Shown piece after piece: positions 8,360 through 18,700 of a DNA stretch of 64,000 nt. How positions within the stretch are numbered: position 1 is the first letter of the stretch; each line of letters starts with the position of its first letter. The position numbers were made by a program, and so were the translations under genes. The notes beneath the pieces were generated by a model. The model did no database searches and was not told where the DNA came from. It was given only the letters and a program-made list of their open reading frames with translations. Source of the stretch: an uncultured Flavobacterium sp. (lineage in GTDB: Bacteria > Bacteroidota > Bacteroidia > Flavobacteriales > Flavobacteriaceae); the NCBI RefSeq assembly GCF_963422545.1, contig NZ_OY730232.1, forward strand, positions 248,001 through 312,000, given 5' to 3'.

Positions 8360-9724
8360 ATGAAGAATTTTTTTATTATAACTCTTCTGCTTGCCTTTTT
8401 ATTGTCTAGTTGCTCGGCTTATTTTAACCAGCCGTTAGGCATTCAAAAAGCGGTCTATGGTGCTAATACACCGGCAACAACCTCATTGGCCAAACTACCA
8501 AAACCAAAAGAACAAGTGGTGGTTGGAGTTTATAAATTCAAGGACCAGACGGGACAATACAAACCTACAGAACAAGGAAGTACTTTTAGTACTGCCGTTA
8601 CTCAAGGGGCAACTTCTATTTTAATCAAAGCGTTAGGAGATTCAAAATGGTTTGTACCCATCGAAAGGGAAAATCTTGGAAATCTTTTAAATGAAAGGAA
8701 TATTATCCGCTCTACCCGACAAGAATATTTAGCAGGAACTGATACGAAAGACTCTCAGTTGACCCCTCTTTTATTTGCGGGGGTATTGTTAGAAGGAGGA
8801 ATTGTATCCTACGATTCTAATATTATTACAGGAGGATTTGGTGCTAGATATTTCGGTACTGGGGCTTCAGCAAGATACAGACAAGATCGGATTTCTATTT
8901 ATCTTAGGTTAGTCTCGACATCTAACGGTAAAATTTTAAACACTGTTTATGTGTCTAAAACAATCTTATCTCAAAGTGTAGATGCCAATTTATTTAAATA
9001 TGTAAATTTTAAAAGACTTCTTGAGGTAGAGACTGGATTTACCAGAAATGAACCTGTTCAACTGGCAGTTACAGAAGCAATAGAAAAAGCTGTTGAAGGG
9101 TTAATTGTTGATGGTATTAGAGATAAAATTTGGGAAGTAGATGCCCCAAGTAGTGAAGTGACAGCATTTTTAGATTCCTATACAAAAGAAAAAGAAGAAG
9201 CTGAACTTGGTTTGCTTTATAAAAGTGACCAAATGGAGAGAAGAGATAAACTTGGGGTTGAATTTGATGCTGGCGGGACCTATATGGCGGGAGACTATCC
9301 TAATCCAATTGCAAAACCAATGATTAGAGGTGGTGTAAAATATTTTTTTGCTCCCAATTTAGATATTAGTGGCTCAGCCAGTGTTTTCAGATTGGCTAAT
9401 AAGAATAAATTAGATGTTGGATACTCTTCATTGGATTTAAATTTAGAGTTTTTAATTTTTCCATATAATGTTTTTACGCCCTATATTTTTGCAGGTGCAG
9501 GTGCCAATTTTAATTCAGCATTCAAAAATTTCAGTGGAAAGACACAATTTGGAGCAGGTCTTGAATATTTAGTGACAAGCAATTTAGGACTAAGATTGTA
9601 TGGAGAATATAATTTAAATTTCTCCGACAATATTGACTATGTGGTTAGTGGAGTCAGAGATGATTATTATTGGCGTTTTGGATTCGGGATCTCCTATTAT
9701 TTTAATCTAAAGGGTAAGCATTAG
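8360..9724 (+). CDS. csgG: Curli outer-membrane secretion channel CsgG with C-terminal barrel extension
   Basis: Outer-membrane lipoprotein that forms the curli export pore. The start at 8360 gives a lipoprotein signal with lipobox LLSSC; the earlier in-frame ATG at 8285 would add 25 residues. Residues ~20-285 match CsgG (VVVGVYKFKDQTGQY, SKWFVPIERENLGNLL and the IVSYDSNIITGG stretch). The protein is 454 aa whereas E. coli CsgG is about 277. The extra ~150 C-terminal residues alternate in beta-strand fashion and end in an aromatic residue pattern (WRFGFGISYYF), like an outer-membrane beta-barrel protein domain. It is the fifth gene of the operon. Identity is firm; the barrel call is inferred. 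Confidence 0.93.
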   Translation: MKNFFIITLLLAFLLSSCSAYFNQPLGIQKAVYGANTPATTSLAKLPKPKEQVVVGVYKFKDQTGQYKPTEQGSTFSTAVTQGATSILIKALGDSKWFVPIERENLGNLLNERNIIRSTRQEYLAGTDTKDSQLTPLLFAGVLLEGGIVSYDSNIITGGFGARYFGTGASARYRQDRISIYLRLVSTSNGKILNTVYVSKTILSQSVDANLFKYVNFKRLLEVETGFTRNEPVQLAVTEAIEKAVEGLIVDGIRDKIWEVDAPSSEVTAFLDSYTKEKEEAELGLLYKSDQMERRDKLGVEFDAGGTYMAGDYPNPIAKPMIRGGVKYFFAPNLDISGSASVFRLANKNKLDVGYSSLDLNLEFLIFPYNVFTPYIFAGAGANFNSAFKNFSGKTQFGAGLEYLVTSNLGLRLYGEYNLNFSDNIDYVVSGVRDDYYWRFGFGISYYFNLKGKH

Positions 9725-9791
9725 ATTTTTAATAAGATGAAATACTTTATATATAAAATGACTTGATTTCTAATTAAATAAAAAATCAAAA

Positions 9792-11273
9792 ATGAAAAGA
9801 ATAGTATTAAAAATTTTAATGTGTTTTATTCTTTTGGTTTCTTGTACCGAGGAACAAATAATCGACAATGGAGATGGAATTGTAAAAGGAAGAGTTGTCG
9901 ATGCAGTAACTTTTCTGCCTATAGAAAACGCAAAAATTTCAACAAGTCCATCAACTAGCACTATTTTTTCTGACAAAGATGGGAATTTTACTTTTGAAAA
10001 AATTACAACAGGAAACTATTCTTTTCAAGCTCAAAAAGATAAATACGTTTCTAAGTTTGAATCAGCAGCGGTTGAGTTAAACAAAACAACTCAGATTGTT
10101 TTTGAAATGAAGGTCTCAACGGTCGATAATAAACCGCCAGATGTGCCCATATTGACAGCTCCTGTTGATCTTGCCAAAAATCAAGCCATAAAATTAAAAT
10201 TAACCTGGACTGCTACCGATGTTGATAAAGATTCTTTGACGTACGTAGTAACTGTCAAAAATGGGACTACAGATGAAATTACAACATATAAAGATTTAAA
10301 AACAAGAAGTTTAGAACTGTCAGATTTGAAGTATAGCACCAAATATTATTGGCAAGTATCTTCATCTGATGGAATAAATCTACCAACAAATAGTTTAACT
10401 AGTTCTTTTACTACACTGTCTTTTCCTGATCCGCGATATTTGTATGTTAAAAAAGTAAAAAACAACAATGTTATCTATGCTGCTGATGATGCCGGAAATG
10501 AACTTCAATTATCTCCTGCAGAAGTAAATAGCTATAGGCCGAGAAAAAATTTAAGCATAAACAGAATCGCTTATATAAGTTCTGACGGATCGCTAAATCA
10601 AATTTATAGTATGAATCTGGACGGTACTGATGTGAAAAAAATTACGAATTTCATACCTATAGCAGGCTTTAATATGGATCATGTAAATTACTGCTGGAGT
10701 GCTAACGGAAGACAAATTATTTATCCGAATTTTGATAAACTCTATCGCATAGATTCTGATGGTTCAGGGTTAGTTCAGCTATTTAGCACACCTAATGGCA
10801 AGTTTATCTCGGAATGTGATTGGAGCCAGGACGGAAGTCAAATTGTATTAAAGGTTAATGACGTTTCAGGATATAATGTTGAAATTTATGTAATTAATAT
10901 GAATGGAGACGTTTTATATCAAGTACTTTCAGGAGTAACAGGAGCAGCAAGTGGTATCAGTATTACTCTTGACAATAAAAAAATTGCCTATACAAGAGAT
11001 GTTTCTGGATTTGAAAACTCAAATTATCGCCAATTAGATTCCAGAATATTCATTTATACAGTAGCAACAAATACGTCTGCTGAATTAAATACTAACAAAG
11101 AAAGTGGCTTTAATGATCTAGATGTCAAATTTTCTCCTAATGAGGCACAAGTCATTTTTGTCAATACATCAAATGATGGTTTGTCAGCCAAAAATATTCA
11201 GACCGCAAGTGTAACAGGTAATATAATCAGGACCACTTTATTTCAGAATGCTTCAATGCCGGATTGGCGATAA
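9792..11273 (+). CDS. Curli-associated lipoprotein: carboxypeptidase-regulatory-like, Fn3 and beta-propeller domains
   Basis: A 493-aa lipoprotein (lipobox LLVSC at residues ~15-19). After the acylated Cys comes a carboxypeptidase-regulatory-like Ig fold (residues ~30-105; VKGRVVDAVTFLPIENAKIS, SDKDGNFTFEKITTGNYSF). A fibronectin-III-like module follows (~115-210; LTWTATDVDKDSLTY, TKYYWQVSSSDG). The rest (~215-490) is a TolB/PD40-type propeller with repeated blade motifs (IYSMNLDGTDVKKIT, CDWSQDGSQIVL, VKFSPNEAQVIFV). It starts 67 bp after csgG on the same strand, so it is likely part of the curli operon, perhaps as a surface anchor or binding protein. This gene has no counterpart in the enterobacterial csg operons; its role is unknown. 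Confidence 0.8.
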   Translation: MKRIVLKILMCFILLVSCTEEQIIDNGDGIVKGRVVDAVTFLPIENAKISTSPSTSTIFSDKDGNFTFEKITTGNYSFQAQKDKYVSKFESAAVELNKTTQIVFEMKVSTVDNKPPDVPILTAPVDLAKNQAIKLKLTWTATDVDKDSLTYVVTVKNGTTDEITTYKDLKTRSLELSDLKYSTKYYWQVSSSDGINLPTNSLTSSFTTLSFPDPRYLYVKKVKNNNVIYAADDAGNELQLSPAEVNSYRPRKNLSINRIAYISSDGSLNQIYSMNLDGTDVKKITNFIPIAGFNMDHVNYCWSANGRQIIYPNFDKLYRIDSDGSGLVQLFSTPNGKFISECDWSQDGSQIVLKVNDVSGYNVEIYVINMNGDVLYQVLSGVTGAASGISITLDNKKIAYTRDVSGFENSNYRQLDSRIFIYTVATNTSAELNTNKESGFNDLDVKFSPNEAQVIFVNTSNDGLSAKNIQTASVTGNIIRTTLFQNASMPDWR

Positions 11274-12687
11274 AATAAAAAAGATTAATTTTTTTTAACC
11301 TGAAAATTTTATTGGAACATTATTTTCGAAATTAGGATGAACACACATTTGCCTAAGGAAATAGGAGTTGCTTTAAGATTGGCTATAAGGGTCTTGCAGT
11401 TGCATATTTTAGTCGATTTGGAATTTAAAAAACACAAAAAATTTGAAATATTGTTTGATTTTTATTAGTGAAATTAAATTTGATTATTTTAAATATTTCC
11501 AGCTCTATTATTAAACTTAAGAGTAATTTAGTATTTAAGAGGGCTGGCTCGTGTTTATCCTCAAGCCATTTGTATATCAGATGTAAAATCAAAAAAAAAG
11601 AATTATTGCTGAAGAAAAAAAACTTCAATGCATTTACAATAAAGAGGAACTGTCAGCCTGTTTGGCTTAATATAGAAAATGTTCTTTTCGTATTCGTCAG
11701 TTTCAAGTTAGTAATGTCGCAATTGGAGTCCACATAATGTCCCCTTGCTCAATGTCATTAAGTTAAGAGATTTTAGATTGAAAATTAACGATTTAAGGTT
11801 TTTAATTTGGTGTTAGTAGATATAAGATTGCCGATTTTATGGGGTCAATTATATCTGAAATCAAAAAACGTTACCCGAGCCTGAAAGAGCGAACAGGCTA
11901 AACAATCAAAAATCAACAATCTTTTTATCGATGCTGCATTATCTCTGGTATTTCTGACCTTGTCATTAGTTTCTTTCTCTTTATCTGCTTTATTTACTTG
12001 TGCTTGTATCTGTAATGATAGAAAGGAAAGGCAAACAATAAAAAATACTAATTTTAAAATTTATTTTTATAAATATTTGACTTTTAATTGATTGTAAATT
12101 TAAAGGAAAATATTACACAAATTTAATTTTTCGGTTAAAACTTTGATTTGTTTACTGTTAACACCCCTTGGCTTTGTGAAGTTTGAGGAACGATTAGACC
12201 AAATGCATTAATTTAAGACAGAGGTTACTAGGTATAAAACTCCAAAAAAAATTAAGCCTTAAAGCCCAAATTTCACAAAACCACTGTTAGCGGCAGACAA
12301 AATTATTGTTTGCTTATCATGCTAATAAAAACAAAGCTATTGAAAACATTATCGATTTTCATTATAAATTCGAAATCAAAAAAAAAACGCTCTGAAATCT
12401 GAAAAAAAATGAAGAAATAAACGTTTAAGTACTTTTTTGTTTATTTAGTTGGTACTTAAAATTAACAATCAGTATTTAGGCGAATAAAAAACTAAAAGAA
12501 TAATTCTAGTTTGTAAAGGGAGTTAGTAAAAGTGTATTACGACCGGCTTTTATGTAAGTTCATCGATTAAAACCTACAACAAGATACTATTTTATTTACA
12601 AACACCAAATATTTTTACTTTAAAGAATAACATTTTAACACTTCAGAATATTAATCTTAAAAACCAAGCAAACATAGACTTTCACAA
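11274..12687. other. Long intergenic region after the curli operon
   Basis: About 1.4 kb of AT-rich sequence. It contains a possible decayed small gene on the minus strand (11845-12060), a short inverted repeat near 11880-11900 (CCTG/CAGG), and from about 12381 onward one copy of a segment repeated at 19.8-20.2 kb. I find no intact gene. Confidence 0.6.
11845..12060 (-). pseudogene. Decayed small secreted-protein gene lacking a start codon
   Basis: A 71-codon open frame reads like a signal peptide followed by a charged segment (KLVFFIVCLSFLSLQIQAQ, then NKADKEKETNDKVRNTRD). The frame is preceded by a TAA stop and the only nearby start position is ATT, which would be ATG after one change. The 3' part (after residue ~50) does not continue the charged pattern. 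This suggests a truncated and inactivated gene, but chance is not excluded. Confidence 0.3.
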
Positions 12688-12790
12688 AAAAATCCATTCC
12701 GTAAAACACGAAATGGATTTTTAAAATTTAAAAAACAGTATGATTAGAATACAATTTTTCTAGAGGTCGAATATCCGTTTTCTAAGATTA
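12381..12790. repeat. Long direct repeat, copy A (3' flank and end of adhesin gene)
   Basis: About 400 bases nearly identical to 19790-20220: shared AACGCTCTGAAA, GAAGAAATAAACGTTTAAGT, TTAGGCGAATAAAAAACTAA, the terminator hairpin, and the last codons of the two adhesin genes (ATACAATTTTTCTAGAG). The two copies lie downstream of the two paralogous genes, so the gene and its 3' flank were duplicated together. Boundaries are approximate. Confidence 0.85.
12688..12722 (-). terminator. Terminator hairpin downstream of giant adhesin A
   Basis: AAAAATCCATTCCGT (12688-12702) pairs with ACGAAATGGATTTTT (12708-12722) with one mismatch, and is flanked by A/T runs on both sides. It lies just past the stop of the minus-strand gene ending at 12744. 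The second copy at 20119-20153 is perfectly paired. Confidence 0.75.
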
Positions 12791-15700
12791 CTTTTAAAAA
12801 TAAAATTTGATCTTCTGATGGCAAGTTTGATATTTGTAATTCAGTATTTCCTATTTTCTTTTTATCATAAATTATTTTTCCGGAAATATCATAAATAACA
12901 ACTTCATTAAGAGCGTCTTTGAACGAAGTTATTTTAATGTTTTTATTTTTTACAAAAGCAATAATGTTATCTTCATTTTTTTCAAAGTCGTCTACTCCTA
13001 ATTTTTTACCGTATCGTAATACAAAACGATCTGTAAAAGTTCCTATTGCTGTTGTAAAAGTGTAATTACTAGCTCGCAAGTCGTGTGTGACACCCAATTT
13101 TTTATCTTCGAGGTAAATAGCTTCCGTACTCAAAAGACCATCGGTATGATCTATAGCAATCGTAAAATCACCTGCAATTGCTGATCGGTAACCTAACGGA
13201 ACAAAATCAGTGTCAAGAAATGGCAAAGCACGTCCCTGAACAACCAATTTTAGATCGCCATTGACACTGTAAAAATCCAGAAATTTATTTGCATCCAAAC
13301 TAATGCCGTCATAATTTGTATCCCAACCATTTGTTGCGCCTTCAATATAACCTATTAATACTTGTTTGAAAGCTCCTTGTGTATTGGTTAGATTAAGCCA
13401 AACCCGATGCCTTTCGAGTTTTGAATTTGTGCTTTTGAAAAACTGACTATTACTTCCCGGAATACGCATCGAATTAGTAAAAACAGCATTTTGTCCTGTT
13501 TTTGATTTTACAAAAAAGGCTTGTCCTGCAGCAATGTAACCTAATGGAGGATTCTGATTTCCCGGGGTTGTTGCTCCATCACCTGTCATATCACCTACAA
13601 TTACACTACCTGATAAATTGTAAATTGCAAAATCATTACTGGTATATGTATAATTACCAGTACCTGTGGCTGCCGGTGGAGAATTATGTGTCCAAAAATA
13701 TAAAGTCCCATAGATATTTGCTGTATTGTCAACGATAAATTGATCTGCATAAATTGCAGAAGGATATGGATTTCCGATTAAGCTCCATTTTTCAGCTGCT
13801 ACTAAACTAACAGCATATGGCCCATTATTAGGAACGCCTATAAAAGTCGCATTATAAACCGAAGGAATAGCAGTGTCATAACTTTGTGGGGCCCTGATAT
13901 TATATCCAACGCAAGGTACCATTGGTGCGGCTCCATTATAAATTGTTATCCATTTATCATTCAAAGGATTATACTTGCTATACTTATCTCCCAAAGTATT
14001 AGGTGACAAATCATACAAAGTAAAATCCGGAGTACGTGTAACAGGTGAAGTCCAATAGGTAAAATCGTAACGACGTACCGGAGTAGTGTTACGTTTATAA
14101 ATGATATTTCCTGTATTAGTTGTATTATTTACCTGAAGTAAACTAGCACCGTCTTCAAAGGTTAAAGTTCCGCCGTCATTGTTTACCGAGCTCTGAATAG
14201 TTAGTGTCTGATTAGATTTTACAGTAACATTAACTCCCGGATGAACAATACACGAACATGCACTTAAATCACCATTTGCTACATAATTTCCGGCAAACTC
14301 AACACTATCAGTGCTTATAGGCGGGCTTCCTTTTGACCAGGTTAAACCATTCCAAATGTTTATTATCGGGGAAGTAATCTCAATGCCTGCCGTAGGTAAT
14401 GAAGGGCAATTTGTAACATCCTGAATAGTAAAAAAGTAAGTTCCCGGTGCCAAATTAGTAACTGTATAAGTAGTTCCTGAACCCGTATAGCTTTGCGAAG
14501 ATGTACCACTTTGATTAATAATCCAATCAGATGCAGGGAGCAAACCGCTAAAAGGTATACTGCCTGTCGCGTTAACGCAAGTTGGTTGCACTGGAGTTCC
14601 CGGCACTGGTGTAGTTGGTCTTGAATTAACGGTTATAGTTGCTGAGCTTCCTGTAAAACTACTGCTTCTTGCACAAGTAGTATTTGTGTCTGTAACAGAA
14701 ACTAATGTATAGGTTGTTGTACTTGTAACTGGTGTTATGAATGTTGCAAAAGGCGTTCCGCTTACAACACTGTTTGCTGTACGATTTGCTGTTCCGTCAT
14801 TGTAAACAACCGTATATGGACCTGTACCGGCTGTGGCTGTAAATGTTAATTGTCCTGCACCTGTTGCACAAAAAGGACCGTTTGCCGACAAACTTCCTTG
14901 TGGTAACGGATTAACGGTTATCGCTGCTGAGCTTCCTGTAAAACTACTGCTTCTTGCACAAGTAGTATTTGTGTCTGTAACAGAAACTAATGTATAGGTT
15001 GTTGTACTTGTAACTGGTGTTGTGAATGTTGCAAAAGGGGTTCCGCTTACAACACTGTTTGCTGTACGATTTGCTGTTCCGTCATTGTAAACAACAGTAT
15101 AAGGACCTGTACCGGCTGTAGCTGTAAATGTTAATTGTCCGGCACCTGTGGCACAAAAAGGTCCATTTGCTGATAAACTTCCTTGTGGTAACGGATTAAC
15201 GGTTATCGCTGCTGAGCTTCCTGTAAAACTACTGCTTCTTGCACAAGTAGTATTTGTGTCTGTAACAGAAACTAATGTATAAGTTGTTGTACTTGTAACT
15301 GGTGTTGTGAATGTAGCAAAAGGGGTTCCGCTTACAACACTGTTTGCTGTACGATTTGCTGTTCCGTCATTGTAAACAACGGTATACGGACCCGTACCCG
15401 CTGTAGCTGTAAATGTTAATTGTCCGGCGCCTGTGGCACAAAATGGACCATTTGCCGATAAGCTTCCTTGTGGTAGTGGATTAACAGTTATCGTTGCTGA
15501 GCTTCCTGTAAAACTACTGCTTCTTGCACAAGTAGTATTTGTGTCTGTAACAGAAACTAATGTATAGGTTGTTGTACTTGTAACTGGTGTTATGAATGTT
15601 GCAAAAGGGGTTCCGCTTACAACACTGTTTGCTGTACGATTTGCTGTTCCGTCATTGTAAACAACGGTATACGGACCCGTACCCGCTGTAGCTGTAAATG

Positions 15701-18700
15701 TTAATTGTCCGGCGCCTGTTGCACAAAATGGACCATTTGCCGATAAACTTCCTTGTGGTAATGGATTAACGGTTATAGTTGCTGAACCTCCTGTAAAACC
15801 CGTACTTCTTACACAACTAAGGGCACCAGTAACAGAAACTAATGTATAGGTTGTTGTACTTGTAACTGGTGTTGTGAATGTTGCAAAAGGGGTTCCGCTT
15901 ACAACACTGTTTGCTGTACGGTTTGCTGTTCCGTCATTGTAAACAACGGTATATGGACCTATACCGGCTGTCGCTGTAAATGTTAATTGTCCGGCGCCTG
16001 TGGCACAAAAAGGTCCGTTTGCCGATAAACTTCCTTGTGGTAATGGATTGACAGTTATCGTTGCTGAGCTTCCTGTAAAACTACTGCTTCTTGCACAAGT
16101 AGTATTTGTGTCTGTAACAGAAACTAATGTATAGGTTGTTGTACTTGTAACTGGTGTAGTGAATGTTGCAAAAGGGGTTCCGCTTACAACACTGTTCGCT
16201 GTACGATTTGCTGTTCCGTCATTATAAACAACGGTATAAGGACCTGTACCGGCTGTAGCTGTAAAGGTTAATTGTCCTGCGCCTGTTGCACAAAAAGGGC
16301 CGTTTGCTGATAAACTTCCTTGTGGTAATGGATTGACAGTTATCGTTGCTGAACTTCCTGTAAAACTACTACTTCTTGCACAAGTAGTATTTGTGTCTGT
16401 AACAGAAACTAATGTATAAGTAGTTGTACTTGTAACTGGTGTTGTGAATGTTGCAAAAGGCGTTCCGCTTACAACACTGTTTGCTGTACGGTTTGCTGTT
16501 CCGTCATTGTAAACTACTGTATAAGGACCTGTACCGGCTGTAGCTGTAAATGTTAATTGTCCCGCGCCTGTTGCACAAAAAGGTCCGTTTGCTGATAAAC
16601 TTCCTTGTGGTAATGGATTAACGGTTATAGTTGCTGAACCTCCAGTAAAACTACTGCTTCTTGCGCAAGTTGTATTTGTGTCTGTAACGGAAACTAATGT
16701 ATAGGTTGTTGTACTTGTAACTGGTGTTGTGAATGTTGCAAAAGGGGTTCCACTTACAACACTGTTTGCTGTACGGTTTGCTGTTCCGTCATTGTAAACT
16801 ATTGTATAAGGACCTGTACCGGCTGTAGCTGTAAATGTTAATTGTCCAGCGCCTGTTGCACAAAAAGGGCCGTTTGCCGATAAGCTTCCCTGTGGTAATG
16901 GGTTAACGGTTATCGTTGCTGAGCTTCCTGTAAAACTACTGCTTCTTACACAAGTAGTATTTGTGTCTGTAACGGAAACTAATGTATAGGTTGTTGTACT
17001 TGTAACTGGTGTTGTGAATGTTGCAAAAGGGTTTCCACTTACAACACTGTTTGCTGTACAATTTGCTGTTCCGTCATTGTAAACAACCGTATATGGACCT
17101 GTACCCGCTGTGGCTGTAAATGTTAATTGTCCTGCACCTGTTGCACAAAAAGGACCGTTTGCCGACAAACTTCCTTGTGGTAACGGATTAACGGTTATCG
17201 TTGCTGAGCTTCCTGTAAAACTACTGCTTCTTGCACAAGTAGTATTTGTGTCTGTAACAGAAACTAATGTATAAGTTGTTGTACTTGTAACTGGTGTTGT
17301 GAATGTTGCAAAAGGGGTTCCGCTTACAACACTGTTTGCTGTACGATTTGCTGTTCCGTCATTGTAAACAACGGTATATGGACCTGTACCGGCTGTAGCT
17401 GTAAATGTTAATTGTCCGGCGCCTGTTGCACAAAAAGGGCCGTTTGCCGATAAACTTCCTTGTGGTAACGGATTAACGGTTATCGTTGCTGAGCTTCCTG
17501 TAAAACTACTGCTTCTTGCACAAGTAGTATTTGTGTCTGTAACAGAAACTAATGTATAAGTTGTTGTACTTGTAACTGGTGTTGTGAATGTTGCAAAAGG
17601 GGTTCCGCTTACAACACTGTTTGCTGTACGATTTGCTGTTCCGTCATTGTAAACAACGGTATAAGGACCTGTACCGGCTGTAGCTGTAAATGTTAATTGT
17701 CCGGCACCTGTGGCACAAAATGGACCATTTGCTGATAAACTTCCTTGTGGTAACGGATTAACGGTTATCGCTGCTGAGCTTCCTGTAAAACTACTGCTTC
17801 TTGCACAAGTAGTATTTGTGTCTGTAACAGAAACTAATGTATAAGTTGTTGTACTTGTAACTGGTGTTGTGAATGTAGCAAAAGGGGTTCCGCTTACAAC
17901 ACTGTTTGCTGTACGATTTGCTGTTCCGTCATTGTAAACTATTGTATAAGGACCTGTACCGGCTGTCGCTGTAAATGTTAATTGTCCGGCGCCTGTTACA
18001 CAAAAAGGTCCATTTGCCGATAAACTTCCTTGGGGCAATGGATTGATAGTTATAGTCGCTGAACTTCCTGTAAAACCACTGCTTCTTATACAAGTATTGG
18101 CATCAGTAACAGAAACTAATGTATAGGTTGTTGTACTTGTAACTGGTGTTGTGAATGTTGCAAAAGGCGTTCCGCTTACAACACTGTTTGCTGTACGATT
18201 TGCTGTTCCGTCATTGTAAACAACGGTATAAGGACCAGTACCAGCTGTAGCTGTAAATGTTAATTGTCCGGCACCTGTGGCACAAAAAGGTCCGTTGGCA
18301 CTTAAACTTCCTTGTGGTAATGGATTTACTGTAACGGTTGTTAATGCAGAATTTAATGCACTACAAATACCGCTTTGTACCACTGCTCTAAATTCTGTAG
18401 TTTCTGTAAGTGCTCCTGAAGTATATGTTGTTGCTGTGTTTACAATTGGGGTCCAGGTTGAAAACGGGGTTATTGAAAATTCCCATCGTACAACTGAACC
18501 TGTATTCCCTGTCAATGACAAAAGTGCACTTGTTGCTCCGTTGCAAATTGTAGTACCTCCACTAACTGATCCTTGTACTGTCACTGGAGAAATTGTTACA
18601 TTCGTAGTAATTCCCGTAATTGCAGAGGTACAAACTCCAGAGGTTAATCCGGTAACGGTAATTGAGCTTGTACCTGCAGTTGTTAAGCCTACGGCTGTAA

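Noticed and set aside
14630..18310. Regular 285-bp repeats considered as a possible CRISPR or satellite array
   Set aside because: Repeats are fully coding, in frame and without spacer-like variable sequence.
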